64,000 bases of DNA. It comes from Geobacteraceae bacterium (lineage in GTDB: Bacteria; Desulfobacterota; Desulfuromonadia; Geobacterales; Geobacteraceae). Position numbers and translations under genes: made by a program. Below the pieces are notes generated by a model that saw nothing but the letters and a program-made list of their open reading frames with translations, did no database searches and had not been told where the DNA came from. This document shows, piece by piece, positions 17,368 to 25,842 of this stretch (within the stretch, counting starts at the first letter, position 1; each line of letters begins with the position of its first letter). The stretch lies in the NCBI GenBank assembly GCA_024281055.1, contig JAMXLF010000098.1:56513-120512 (forward strand), read 5' to 3'.

Positions 17368-18095
17368 GGGAGGAAACCGGAGACGAGCTGCGCGGCTACG
17401 GCCTGCGCATTGCCCAGCCGCTGGATGGCTACCGTTTCTCCGTCGATCCTCTCATCCTCTGCGATTTTGCCGGTGTCAGGGAAAAACAGCGGGTGATCGA
17501 TCTCGGCACCGGTTGCGGGGTGATTCCGCTGGTGCTGGCGCGGCAATGCGGTAGCGCCACGGCCGTTGGGGTGGAGTTCCAGGAGGAGATGGCGGCGCTT
17601 GCCCGGCGCAATGTCCTGCTGAACGGCCTCTCCGACCGGATCGAGATCGTCGGGGCCGACATTCTCTCCCTCCGGGAGCGCTTCTCCTCATCCACTTTCG
17701 ACCTGGTCGTCGCAAATCCGCCGTACCGAAAGGCGGGCACCGGCCGGATCAGCCCCAGGCCGGGGCGGGACAGGGCGCGGCACGAGACGACGGCAACCCT
17801 GTCCGATTTCCTCGGGATGGCCAGGTACCTGGTCAAGCCGGCCGGCACGATAGCCTTCATCCACCACCCGGTCCGGCTCGCAGAGTTTTTCACCGAGGCT
17901 GCAGCGTTGAAACTGGCGCCGCTGCGGCTGCGCATGGTCCATGGCGACGATCGGGCGCCGGCACGGATGTTTCTGCTCGACCTGACCAAGGGACGCCGGG
18001 GGGATATGAACGTGCTGCCCCCTCTTTTTGTCTACGGAGCGGATGGGGAGTACAGTGAAGAGATGAAACGGGTACTGGGAGAAGAGGATGCTTAA
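17358..18095 (+). CDS. tRNA1(Val) A37 N6-methyltransferase-like (YfiC/TrmN6 family)
   Basis: This 245-residue class I methyltransferase has [15 protein letters not shown] at the start, [16 protein letters not shown] as motif I and VVANPPY as the adenine-N6 catalytic motif. This combination marks the YfiC/TrmN6 family, which methylates A37 of a tRNA; related proteins also include protein and rRNA methylases, so the exact target is inferred. It has nothing evident to do with polysaccharide, yet sits inside that region. Its start codon lies within a GTGAATR repeat that also provides GGTGA. It overlaps the next gene by 8 bases. Confidence 0.8.
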   Translation: MVKREETGDELRGYGLRIAQPLDGYRFSVDPLILCDFAGVREKQRVIDLGTGCGVIPLVLARQCGSATAVGVEFQEEMAALARRNVLLNGLSDRIEIVGADILSLRERFSSSTFDLVVANPPYRKAGTGRISPRPGRDRARHETTATLSDFLGMARYLVKPAGTIAFIHHPVRLAEFFTEAAALKLAPLRLRMVHGDDRAPARMFLLDLTKGRRGDMNVLPPLFVYGADGEYSEEMKRVLGEEDA

Positions 18096-18825
18096 CGGGA
18101 AGAAGATAGTCGTCGTCCTTCCTGCCTACAACGCAGCGAAGACCCTTGAGATGACCTGGGAGGAGATCCCGTTCGAGTTCGTGGACGAGGTGGTGCTCGT
18201 GGACGACGCCAGTCGTGACGATACCGCCGAGGTGGCGCGCCGGCTCGGGATCAGGACCATCGTCCATAAACAGAACCGGGGGTATGGGGGGAATCAGAAG
18301 ACCTGTTATCGGACCGCTCTGGAGCTGGGGGCGGACATTGTCATCATGCTTCACCCCGACTACCAGTATACCCCGAAGCTGGTGACCGCCATGGCCGCCA
18401 TGATCGCCTACGGTGAGTTCGACGCCGTCCTTGCCTCGCGGATCCTCGGCATCGGTGCGCTCAAAGGGGGAATGCCGGTCTACAAGTACATCGCCAACCG
18501 CTTTCTCACCTTTGTTGAAAACCTTTTCCTGGGACACAAGCTGTCCGAGTACCATACGGGGTACCGGGCTTTTTCCCGGGAGGTCCTGGAACGGTTACCG
18601 CTCGACCGGAATTCCGACGACTTCGTCTTTGACAACCAGATGCTCGCCCAGATCGTCTGGTTCGGTTTCCGGATCGGAGAGGTGTCCTGTCCGACCAAGT
18701 ATTTCGAAGAGGCGTCCTCTATCAATTTCCGGCGGAGCGTGGTGTACGGAGTCGGGGTCCTGAAAACATCGCTACAGTTCAGGCTTGCCAGATTGAAATG
18801 GGTGAAATGGGGGTTCCTGCCCTGA
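18088..18825 (+). CDS. Polyprenyl-phosphate sugar transferase, GT2 (DPM1-like)
   Basis: This 245-residue GT2 has [48 protein letters not shown] and MLHPDYQY in the metal-site position. NPDD-type and [16 protein letters not shown] segments put it among dolichol-phosphate-mannose-synthase-like enzymes that load a sugar onto a polyprenyl phosphate. It overlaps the upstream methyltransferase by 8 bases. Together with the GT-C proteins at 14866 and 18857 it could supply activated lipid-linked sugar for transfer outside the inner membrane. Confidence 0.83.
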   Translation: MLNGKKIVVVLPAYNAAKTLEMTWEEIPFEFVDEVVLVDDASRDDTAEVARRLGIRTIVHKQNRGYGGNQKTCYRTALELGADIVIMLHPDYQYTPKLVTAMAAMIAYGEFDAVLASRILGIGALKGGMPVYKYIANRFLTFVENLFLGHKLSEYHTGYRAFSREVLERLPLDRNSDDFVFDNQMLAQIVWFGFRIGEVSCPTKYFEEASSINFRRSVVYGVGVLKTSLQFRLARLKWVKWGFLP

Positions 18826-18856
18826 CAGCCTGTACATTTCAATTAAAGGAACGTAT

Positions 18857-20500
18857 ATGAAAGCGAATGTCGGGCCGGACACCGAGTCGAAGAACGGCAG
18901 CGCGCTTTCCAGTCTGCCTGGTTGCAACGAATGGCAGATGCTTGGTGTCCTGCTGCTGGTTACGTTTGTCTACCGGTTCTACTGCATCAGATTTTTTGAT
19001 GTGATGTCGGCCGATGGTACCGGCTATGCACTCAATGGGAAAGAATTCTTCGCGACAGGGGACTTCAAGTCTTTCGGCACCTTGCAGCCGCCTCTATACC
19101 CCTTTTTTGTCGGCCTCTTCGACCTCGTGTTTCATGACCTGGAGAAAGCGGCGCGGACAGTATCGGTCGTATTCAGCGCGTTGACCATCGTGCCGATTTA
19201 CCTGATGGCCAGGGAATTCTACGGGAAGACGGCGGCATTCTGCGCGACCCTCCTCTTCATGACGCTTCCTTTTATCCATGGCATGTCAGGGGTCGATATC
19301 ACGGAGCCAACCTATACCTTCTTTGCTTTTGCCGGCTCCCTGGTCTTCTGGAAGGCCTTTACAGGCAAAAACCCGGTATTCTTCATCCTTGCCGGCATGT
19401 TGCTGGGGCTGGCGTATCTTGCCAGACCTGAAGGCTTTATCGTCTCCCTTGTGATGGGCGTCTTTTTCATCGGCATGGGGTTTTACGTTTTCGGCGCGAT
19501 GAAGGGGTTGCGGAAATCGACCCTCTTCACGGGGCTGTTCTGGTGCGGCTTTTTGGTAATGACACTCCCCTACATGGCTTACCTGCACGGGACAACTGGC
19601 AAATGGCAACTCAGCGGCAAGACCGGCCTCAACTCGAATATCATCAGGGAGTACCGGGGGCAGGTCCAGGGAGACCAGCACCTGAGACTCGATGCTCAGG
19701 GTAACTTGGTCGGTGGAGGAGATGCGACCCTCCTGGATATCGCAAGGAAAGAGCCGGATCTCTTCTGGGGCAATATCCGCGAGAATCTCAGGACGTTACC
19801 CCGGGAGTTCGGCGCGACCTTCCCCGCGTACCTCTGGCCGTTCGTGCTTATCGGCCTGTTTGCGTATCCCTGGCGGAGCGAACATGTCGGGATACGGCTC
19901 CTGTTGTTCAGCATGTGTGCTCCGCTTGCTCTCTATGTGCTGTACTTCATCCAGGCGCGGGGGTTCTTTGCGTATGTGCCGGTTCTGCTTGTAGTTGCGG
20001 GAGGGGGGAGCGGAAAAGTCGCGGACTGGCTGCAGCACATCTCCCCTCGCCCCGTTGGCAGGCCGGCCGTGCTCCTGGTTGTCGGGCTGCTTGCCGCGTA
20101 CTTTGTGTATAACGAGTGGCCGAGGCCGAAACCCCCGTATGACTACACCCAGGACGGCGGCAGATACGATGACAAGCAGATAGGGATGAGGCTGCGAACG
20201 CTCCTCCCCGAAAAAGCGGTGATCATGACCCGGTCCGGCCGGATTGGCTTTTATTCCCAGCGAAAATTCGACCTGCCACCCCAGGGGAGTCTCGAGGAGA
20301 TAATCGCGTATGGCAGGAAACATGGTATCAGCTACCTGATCGCCACCATCCAGCTGTTGAACATGCGGCCCCAGCTCGAAAGCCTGTATGGGCCGCTGAT
20401 CAACCCCGGCGGGCAATTTACGCCCCCACCGGGATTGGAGCTTGTCCATCTAGGGCAAGAGCCGGGAGGGCTTCCCTACCTGGTCTACCGTTTCCACTAG
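18857..20500 (+). CDS. GT-C glycosyltransferase family 39/ArnT-like membrane protein
   Basis: This 547-residue membrane protein has about 11-12 segments. Near the N-terminus FDVMSADGTGYALNGKEF carries the first-loop acidic residue typical of GT39/GT83 enzymes, followed by LQPPLYPFFVGLFDLVFHD. Such enzymes take sugar from polyprenyl-phosphate and add it to protein or lipid on the outer side of the membrane. AAAGGAACG lies before the ATG. It is flanked on both sides by GT2 enzymes that make polyprenyl-phosphate sugars, a coherent donor-plus-transferase module. Confidence 0.84.
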   Translation: MKANVGPDTESKNGSALSSLPGCNEWQMLGVLLLVTFVYRFYCIRFFDVMSADGTGYALNGKEFFATGDFKSFGTLQPPLYPFFVGLFDLVFHDLEKAARTVSVVFSALTIVPIYLMAREFYGKTAAFCATLLFMTLPFIHGMSGVDITEPTYTFFAFAGSLVFWKAFTGKNPVFFILAGMLLGLAYLARPEGFIVSLVMGVFFIGMGFYVFGAMKGLRKSTLFTGLFWCGFLVMTLPYMAYLHGTTGKWQLSGKTGLNSNIIREYRGQVQGDQHLRLDAQGNLVGGGDATLLDIARKEPDLFWGNIRENLRTLPREFGATFPAYLWPFVLIGLFAYPWRSEHVGIRLLLFSMCAPLALYVLYFIQARGFFAYVPVLLVVAGGGSGKVADWLQHISPRPVGRPAVLLVVGLLAAYFVYNEWPRPKPPYDYTQDGGRYDDKQIGMRLRTLLPEKAVIMTRSGRIGFYSQRKFDLPPQGSLEEIIAYGRKHGISYLIATIQLLNMRPQLESLYGPLINPGGQFTPPPGLELVHLGQEPGGLPYLVYRFH

Positions 20501-20558
20501 AGAACAGACCGACCTCTCTTTTTTGAGTAACGACAATAAACCTTCCGGATGTCAGAGA

Positions 20559-21296
20559 ATGCAAAAGCAAGTCCCACGCTTTTCAGTGATCATACCCGCT
20601 TTCAACGAGGCCCGGCGCTTGCCCGTGTACCTGGAAAAGGTACTGGCCTACTTCGACAGCCTTTCAGTTGCGTATGAAGTGATCGTCGTCGATGATGGCA
20701 GTACCGATGGCACTTCGGCAATAGTTCAGCATTTCCGGGAGCAAAACGCCAACGTCCGGCTCATCCGGCTTCAGCAAAACCACGGTAAGGGCCATGCGGT
20801 CAAAACCGGCATGCTTGAAGCTTCAGGGCAACTACGGCTTTTCGCTGACGCAGACGGAGCCACTCCCATTGCCGAGCTGCAGCGACTGGTGCACGAGATC
20901 GAAGGAGGAGCGGACGTGGCTGTCGCATCGAGGGCACTTCGCACCGATACATGCACCGTTCAGACACGGCTTTCCAGGAAAATGATTGGTTCCGTGTACA
21001 ATTTCATCGTCAGGATGCTGGCGGTGGGAGGGATCAGCGATACCCAGTGCGGCTTCAAGCTGTTTTCGGCAGAGCCGGCAACCGCCGTCTTCCCGCTTCA
21101 ATGTATCGACGGGTTCGGCTTCGACGTGGAACTTCTCTTCATATGTCGCAAGAAAGGGTATCGCATTGCCGAGGTGCCGGTCAACTGGGCGGATGTCCAG
21201 GGGACCAAAGTGAAGGTTCTGAGGGACTCAGTCCGGATGTTCGGCGATGTGCTGAAAATAAGGTTCAACGACCTGCGGGGGATGTATCGGGGGTGA
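20559..21296 (+). CDS. Dolichyl-phosphate glucosyltransferase-like GT2
   Basis: This GT2 of about 245 residues has FSVIIPAFNEARRLPVYL, VVDDGSTDGTSAIV, NHGKGHAVKTGML and LFADADGATP as the metal site, then GISDTQCGFKLFS and FGFDVELLFICRKKGY. It resembles dolichyl-phosphate beta-glucosyltransferases, which attach glucose to a polyprenyl phosphate. A TTG at 20523 would add 12 residues; ATG 20559 puts the first strand at the family-typical position, but neither has a strong ribosome site. It is the last gene of the glycan region on this strand. Confidence 0.84.
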   Translation: MQKQVPRFSVIIPAFNEARRLPVYLEKVLAYFDSLSVAYEVIVVDDGSTDGTSAIVQHFREQNANVRLIRLQQNHGKGHAVKTGMLEASGQLRLFADADGATPIAELQRLVHEIEGGADVAVASRALRTDTCTVQTRLSRKMIGSVYNFIVRMLAVGGISDTQCGFKLFSAEPATAVFPLQCIDGFGFDVELLFICRKKGYRIAEVPVNWADVQGTKVKVLRDSVRMFGDVLKIRFNDLRGMYRG

Positions 21297-21315
21297 TTGC
21301 GGCAAGTTCAAGGAT

Positions 21316-21807
21316 TCAGCGATGCTTGTCGGAGATGCTGGATGACGCATGCTTTGCCAGCAGGCGCGCAAAGACCTCACGTAATTCCGGATCTCTTACC
21401 GACTCGGTTTGTTCCGCGATGCGGCGGTTTTCATCCTCAGTCAGCTGCCGCGTGGATTTTTTCTCCGGTTCGGGCCGGGGAAAAGAGGCTTTCACCCTGC
21501 CGGCCTTGAGATAGATTTCGCTGACCAGTTCCTCGCCGAGACGTCCGTTTACCTTCTCCATGAGCTGCTTTTTCAGGAAGGAAAGCTGCTGCATCCAAGA
21601 GGCATTAATGACGGCTACGGTCAGAGTCCCGTCACGAAAGCTCACCGGCCGGGCCTTGGACGCAATCTGCTTGCCGACGGCGGCGTCCCAGACGAGCCAG
21701 ATTTTCCCCTCGCCCAGGCGTCTTTCCGCCGGGGTGCCGCTGAGGACGGCAGCCAGCAGGTCGCCAACGGCCAGGGGGCGGGGCATTTTTTTTCGCTTGT
21801 CACTCAT
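21316..21807 (-). CDS. DUF721 / DciA-like protein
   Basis: This 163-residue protein has the DUF721 core at residues about 10-100 (LGEGKIWLVWDAAVGKQIAS, then TLTVAVINASWMQQLSFL), followed by a charged tail. DUF721 is the domain of DciA, proposed to help load the replicative helicase in bacteria lacking DnaC/DnaI; whether this shorter protein does that is inference. The ATG at 21807 overlaps the upstream membrane-protein gene by 8 bases, so both probably share an mRNA. It converges with the polysaccharide operon. Confidence 0.75.
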   Translation of the reverse strand: MSDKRKKMPRPLAVGDLLAAVLSGTPAERRLGEGKIWLVWDAAVGKQIASKARPVSFRDGTLTVAVINASWMQQLSFLKKQLMEKVNGRLGEELVSEIYLKAGRVKASFPRPEPEKKSTRQLTEDENRRIAEQTESVRDPELREVFARLLAKHASSSISDKHR

Positions 21808-22066
21808 TCTTGTTTCGGCGTCGGTTGATGGCTCCACCGATGAATTGGCCTGCAAAAGCCCCCAGTAGTGTCAGGGGGATGAATCTCCAGCTGAAACCGC
21901 CCTTTATCCGCAGGTAGACGATGACCGGTATGGAAATGTGGACGTAGAAATACCACGCCAGGGAGAATTTCCTGCAATTCTGCCGCAGATAGCCCAATGG
22001 TACGTTGATGGCAACCGCCAGAAGAATGAGCCCGATGAGAGACAGGATATAGCGGAGCATTTCCAT
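21800..22066 (-). CDS. Small conserved-type membrane protein, function unknown
   Basis: This 88-residue protein has three hydrophobic stretches, roughly residues 4-24, 36-53 and 62-80, with a short arginine-rich end (INRRRNKNE). The phase and overlap with the DUF721 gene support it as real. The upstream in-frame extension to 22156 lacks membrane-protein character and starts inside the divergent region, so ATG 22066 is chosen. I do not recognise a family. Confidence 0.65.
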   Translation of the reverse strand: MEMLRYILSLIGLILLAVAINVPLGYLRQNCRKFSLAWYFYVHISIPVIVYLRIKGGFSWRFIPLTLLGAFAGQFIGGAINRRRNKNE

Positions 22067-22212
22067 TCGCGCATAGTATGTAATTTGGCATCCCTTTGTC
22101 AATCCGCTTCTTACCGTTCGATGAAAAGCTCGCGAGGCTCCAGGCGCCCCTTGCAAAGATGTCGCGGACGGGTAAAATTATGCAGCGTGCAGCAGGAGTC
22201 GAGGATTTTACC

Positions 22213-22464
22213 ATGGTAAACGATGGCGATTTTGTAGCCATATTCAATTCCATCCATCGAGTAATGAAGGCGGAAAAGGTTTTAAAGGGGCGGCAACTGG
22301 GCATCCTCCTCATCCCGGCCCCGCGGGCGCTGGCGGCGGATTGTGGCCTGGCCATCCGCTATGCGGCCGCCGACCGTGAGACGGTGGAAGGTGCCCTGCG
22401 CGAAGAGAACCTGCTGCCGGAAGAGATCTATCTGAAGCGTGGCGAGGAATATGTAAAATGCTGA
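22213..22464 (+). CDS. DUF3343 domain protein (selenium-associated)
   Basis: This 83-residue protein covers a DUF3343 domain: FVAIFNSIHRVMKAEKVLK, then IPAPRALAADCGLAI with the single conserved cysteine, and a short IYLKRGEEYVKC end. DUF3343 proteins are commonly encoded beside yedF in genomes that use selenium, and yedF is the next gene here. The ATG at 22213 has CGAGGAT upstream; the longer in-frame form from 22096 lacks a ribosome site and homologous sequence. Its role in selenium or sulfur handling is inferred from context. Confidence 0.75.
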   Translation: MVNDGDFVAIFNSIHRVMKAEKVLKGRQLGILLIPAPRALAADCGLAIRYAAADRETVEGALREENLLPEEIYLKRGEEYVKC

Positions 22465-22475
22465 GGGAAAAGACC

Positions 22476-22570
22476 GTGAATGGTGAATCGTGAATAGTGA
22501 ATGGTAAAATCCGGGAAATGGCAGACCGTTTTTGGTTTCCTTTGTTCCCGGTCCCCAGTCCCGGATTTTA
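22476..22570. repeat. GTGAATR and GTYCCNR heptads with 11-base inverted ends, DUF3343-yedF spacer
   Basis: Four GTGAAT(G/C/A) heptads run 22476-22503. Then TAAAATCCGGG (22505-22515) pairs perfectly with CCCGGATTTTA (22560-22570), enclosing three 7-base units GTTCCCG, GTCCCCA and GTCCCGG (22544-22564). The right arm lies directly before the AGGAG of yedF, so a hairpin could affect its translation or RNA stability. Confidence 0.7.
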
Positions 22571-22580
22571 AGGAGATTTT

Positions 22581-23162
22581 ATGAAGACCATAGATTGCCG
22601 GAATATGGCCTGTCCGTTGCCGGTTGTTACGGTGAAGCGGGCGCTGGAGGATGCTGGCGGAGAGGCCGTGCGGGTGCTCCTCGACGATGGAGCACCCCGG
22701 GAGAATGTCACCCGGTTTGCCACGAAACGCGGCTTCGTCGTGGAGGAGGCACCGACCGAGGGGGGAGTTGCCCTTACCATCTCTGGAGCGTCCACCGAAC
22801 CTCGCGTGGCATCGGGGGGTAAACCCGGGGGAGCCGTCATCCTCGTGACTTCGGACCATCTCGGTGATGGACCTGAAGAGTTGGGGCGACTGCTGATGAA
22901 GAATTTTATCATTACCCTGCTTGACGTGGCGGAGCCTCCTGACCGGGTATTTTTCGTCAATGCCGGCGTTCTGCTCACTACTGAAGGGTCCGAGGTTATC
23001 GAGGCACTGGAAAAGCTGGGAAATCAGGGTACGGAAATTCTTTCCTGCGGTGTCTGCCTCGACTTCTTCGATTGCCGCGACAAACTCCGGGCTGGGACCG
23101 TGACAACCATGTTCACCATCGCCGAGACGCTTCTCACGGCGAGTTCGGTGGTGCGCCCGTAG
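22581..23162 (+). CDS. yedF: Selenium metabolism protein YedF (TusA-like plus DsrE-like)
   Basis: This 193-residue two-domain protein has an N-terminal SirA/TusA-like domain with the sulfur- or selenium-carrying cysteine in ACPLPVV (C11). Its C-terminal DsrE-like domain (about residues 85-193) carries CGVCLDFFDC. It fits the selenium-metabolism YedF group, thought to handle activated selenium before selenophosphate formation; the exact reaction is unknown. AGGAG precedes the ATG. There is no in-frame TGA, so it is not itself a selenoprotein. No selD or selenocysteine gene is in the window. Confidence 0.85.
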   Translation: MKTIDCRNMACPLPVVTVKRALEDAGGEAVRVLLDDGAPRENVTRFATKRGFVVEEAPTEGGVALTISGASTEPRVASGGKPGGAVILVTSDHLGDGPEELGRLLMKNFIITLLDVAEPPDRVFFVNAGVLLTTEGSEVIEALEKLGNQGTEILSCGVCLDFFDCRDKLRAGTVTTMFTIAETLLTASSVVRP

Positions 23163-23195
23163 GGTGAGCGGTACCGCCCCGCAGATATTTTTGGC

Positions 23196-23225
23196 TTGAC
23201 AAGAAGCGAAGCGCTCATCTATAGT
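23196..23225 (+). promoter_or_regulatory. Sigma-70 promoter for ffh operon
   Basis: TTGACA at 23196-23201 and TATAGT at 23220-23225 are separated by 18 bases, close to consensus. The leader before ffh is about 80 bases and can form a small hairpin around TTCCCCGCGGGAA. The promoter probably drives ffh and possibly the following ribosomal genes. Confidence 0.75.
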
Positions 23226-23311
23226 TAACCTCTTCGGATGTGGATACGTGCGCGTTTTCCCCGCGGGAAGGCGCTAGGCAGTTAACTGATTGAAATTACA
23301 TCAGAGTTGTG

Positions 23312-24661
23312 ATGTTCGATAGTCTTTCAGACAAACTCGACCTCCTCTTCAAGAAGCTTCGTGGCCAGGGGGTCATGACCGAGGATAACATCAAGGATGC
23401 CCTCCGCGAAGTTCGGATGGTCCTCCTTGAGGCCGACGTCAACTTCAAGGTTGTCAAGGATTTTGTGGAGCGGGTGCGGGAACGGGCGATCGGTTCCCAG
23501 GTTCTGCAAAGCCTGTCGCCGGGGCAGCAGGTCATCAAGATCGTTCATGAGGAGCTGGTTGCGCTCATGGGCGGGGGTGAGGACAACAGCCTCGACCTGG
23601 CGGCCAAGCCGCCGGTCGCCATCATGATGGTGGGGCTCCAGGGGGCCGGCAAAACCACCACGTGCGGCAAGCTGGCAAAGTTTCTGAAGGGACAGCGGCG
23701 CAGGCCTCTGCTCGTTCCCGCCGACGTCTACCGGCCGGCGGCCATCGAGCAGTTGAAAACCCTCGGCCGGCAGCTCTCCCTCGAGGTGTTTGACGCCCGG
23801 GCCGACCAGGACCCGGTGGATATCTGCCGGGAGGCGCTCCGTTATGCCGGGCTCTCCGGCTTCGATACAGTCATTTTCGACACCGCCGGCAGGCACCAGA
23901 TCGACGACTTCCTGATGAACGAGCTGGCGCGGATCAAGGAAGTGGTTGAGCCCCGCGAGATTCTCTTCGTGGCGGATGCCATGACCGGCCAGGAGGCGGT
24001 CAACGTCGCCGCCGGCTTCAACGAGCGCCTCGACATCACCGGCGTGGTGCTCACCAAGCTGGACGGCGATGCCAAGGGAGGGGCTGCCCTTTCAATCAGG
24101 GCGGTTACCGGCCGGCCGGTCAAGTTCGTGGGGCTTGGCGAGAAGCTCGACGCCCTCGAAGTGTTCTATGCTGACCGTCTTGTGTCGCGCATCCTCGGCA
24201 TGGGGGATGTGCTGACCCTGGTGGAAAAGGCCCAGTCGGTATTCGACGAGAAGGAGGCCGTCCGGCTCCAGCAGAAGCTGAAGAAGAGCCAGTTCGACCT
24301 GGAGGATTTCCGCAGTCAGCTCCAGCAGATCAAGAAAATGGGGTCCCTCGAGTCGCTCATGGGCATGATCCCCGGCATGGGGAAAGCGATGAAGCAGCTG
24401 CAGGGGGCACAACCCTCCGAAAAGGAGCTGAAACGGATCGAGGCGATCATTGATTCCATGACCCGCGATGAGCGGGCTGACCATTCCATCATCAACGGGA
24501 GCCGGAGGCTGCGCATCGCCAAGGGGAGCGGTACCACGGTTCAGGAAGTGAACCAGCTCCTGAAGCGCTTCAGCGAAGCACAGAGGGTGATGAAGCAGTT
24601 GCAGAAGCTGGGCCCCAAGGGGCTCATGAAAGGGATGGGGAGAAAGATGCTGCCCTTCTGA
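23312..24661 (+). CDS. ffh: Signal recognition particle protein Ffh (SRP54)
   Basis: This 449-residue SRP GTPase has an N domain (residues 1-90), a G domain with GLQGAGKTTTCGKLA near 107 and the DTAGRHQ and TKLDGDAKGG motifs, and a methionine-rich M domain at the end (MIPGMGKAM) that binds signal peptides and 4.5S RNA. With FtsY (57650) it targets membrane proteins to the translocon. ATG 23312 gives the usual MFDSL start; GTG 23309 is an adjacent alternative. It heads the rpsP-rplS block, a common arrangement. Confidence 0.97.
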   Translation: MFDSLSDKLDLLFKKLRGQGVMTEDNIKDALREVRMVLLEADVNFKVVKDFVERVRERAIGSQVLQSLSPGQQVIKIVHEELVALMGGGEDNSLDLAAKPPVAIMMVGLQGAGKTTTCGKLAKFLKGQRRRPLLVPADVYRPAAIEQLKTLGRQLSLEVFDARADQDPVDICREALRYAGLSGFDTVIFDTAGRHQIDDFLMNELARIKEVVEPREILFVADAMTGQEAVNVAAGFNERLDITGVVLTKLDGDAKGGAALSIRAVTGRPVKFVGLGEKLDALEVFYADRLVSRILGMGDVLTLVEKAQSVFDEKEAVRLQQKLKKSQFDLEDFRSQLQQIKKMGSLESLMGMIPGMGKAMKQLQGAQPSEKELKRIEAIIDSMTRDERADHSIINGSRRLRIAKGSGTTVQEVNQLLKRFSEAQRVMKQLQKLGPKGLMKGMGRKMLPF

Positions 24662-24770
24662 CCTGCCGAGCGATCCCTGTGATTGCCCGGCTGAGGGAAT
24701 CAAACGGTAAGGAACGAAGTTATTTCACATAGGCGGTCGGCACAGGCCGCAAGCACACCAGGAGGAAAAT

Positions 24771-25037
24771 ATGGCTGTAAAAATCAGACTGGCCCGCGCC
24801 GGTGCGAAAAAGAAGCCCTTTTACCAGATCGTCGTCACCGACGAGCGGAGCAAAAGGGATGGTCGTTTCATCGCTAATGTCGGGACGTATGACCCGAACC
24901 AGGATCCCGCTGCCGTGAAGTTCGAGGAAGGAAAGGCTCTCGAGTGGCTGGGCCGTGGTGCTCAACCCACCGATACCGTCAAGCAGATGCTGAAGAAGGC
25001 CGGTATCTGGGAAAAGTTTGTTTCGAAGGCTGCGTAA
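24771..25037 (+). CDS. rpsP: 30S ribosomal protein S16
   Basis: This 88-residue protein begins [20 protein letters not shown] and contains [14 protein letters not shown] and GTYDPN, all diagnostic of S16, a 30S assembly protein. AGGAGGAAAAT is a strong ribosome site. It is followed after 53 bases by khpA in the standard rpsP-khpA-rimM-trmD order. Confidence 0.98.
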   Translation: MAVKIRLARAGAKKKPFYQIVVTDERSKRDGRFIANVGTYDPNQDPAAVKFEEGKALEWLGRGAQPTDTVKQMLKKAGIWEKFVSKAA

Positions 25038-25090
25038 TTTCCGGTTTTTTCCCGGTCCGCCGGACATTCCACACTACAGAGGATACCGAC

Positions 25091-25321
25091 ATGAGACAGC
25101 TCGTAGAAACCATTGCCAAAGCACTTGTTGACGACCCCAGCCAGGTAAAGGCCACCGAGGAAATGGAGGAGGACACCACCGTAATCAAGCTGACCGTGGC
25201 AAAAGAGGATATGGGAAGAATCATCGGCAAGGAAGGGCGGACCGCCAAGGCCATCCGGACTCTGCTTAACGCTGTTTCCACGAAAGACAACAAGAAGGCT
25301 ATCCTGAAAATCGTTGAGTGA
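25091..25321 (+). CDS. khpA: KH-domain RNA-binding protein KhpA
   Basis: This 76-residue protein consists of one KH domain with the GxxG loop in GRIIGKEGRTAKAIRTLL. KhpA, usually with KhpB, binds RNA and influences cell division and translation in several bacteria. GAGGATACC lies upstream of the ATG. Its stop overlaps the rimM start as TGATG, giving translational coupling. Confidence 0.93.
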   Translation: MRQLVETIAKALVDDPSQVKATEEMEEDTTVIKLTVAKEDMGRIIGKEGRTAKAIRTLLNAVSTKDNKKAILKIVE

Positions 25322-25842
25322 TGTCACTGGATAACAAGCCGGTTCTGCTGGGAAAGATCATTGCGACGCACGGTATCCGGGGGCAACTCCGGGTTGTCCC
25401 TTTTTCCGGGGAGATGTCGGTCATTGTCTCGCTCCGCAGTGTGCTGTTGCAGGGACCGGGGAGCGGGATGGAGCCCTTTGAGGTGACACATGCCGCTGCC
25501 CACGGGAAAAGGGTGCTCATCACCCTCAAGGGATTCGACAACATCAACCAGGTGCTTCACCTGGTGGGACGGGAAGTGTATGCACAGCGGGAGCAGCTGC
25601 CCGAGCTGCCTCCGGATGAGTATTACTGGTGTGATCTCCTCGGGCTGCGGGTGATAACCGTCGGCGGCGAAGCACTCGGCACGCTGGCCGAGATTATCGC
25701 TACGGGGAGCAACGATGTCTACGTGGTCCGGGAAGGGACGCACGAATACCTGATCCCCGCCCTGGAAGATGTCGTCACGGACATAGACCTTGATGCCGGG
25801 GTCATGACCGTCAGCCCGCCGGAAGGGCTGCTCGATCTATGA
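25321..25842 (+). CDS. rimM: Ribosome maturation factor RimM
   Basis: This 173-residue protein has an N-terminal RimM barrel ([20 protein letters not shown]) and a C-terminal PRC-type barrel ([11 protein letters not shown], then [10 protein letters not shown]). It helps 30S head maturation by binding S19. ATG 25321 shares bases with the khpA stop; a GTG three bases earlier is also possible. It overlaps trmD by 4 bases. Confidence 0.95.
   Translation: MSLDNKPVLLGKIIATHGIRGQLRVVPFSGEMSVIVSLRSVLLQGPGSGMEPFEVTHAAAHGKRVLITLKGFDNINQVLHLVGREVYAQREQLPELPPDEYYWCDLLGLRVITVGGEALGTLAEIIATGSNDVYVVREGTHEYLIPALEDVVTDIDLDAGVMTVSPPEGLLDL

Noticed and set aside
22581..23162. YedF as a selenoprotein
   Set aside because: No in-frame TGA occurs before the stop at 23160-23162, and the key residues are ordinary cysteines.
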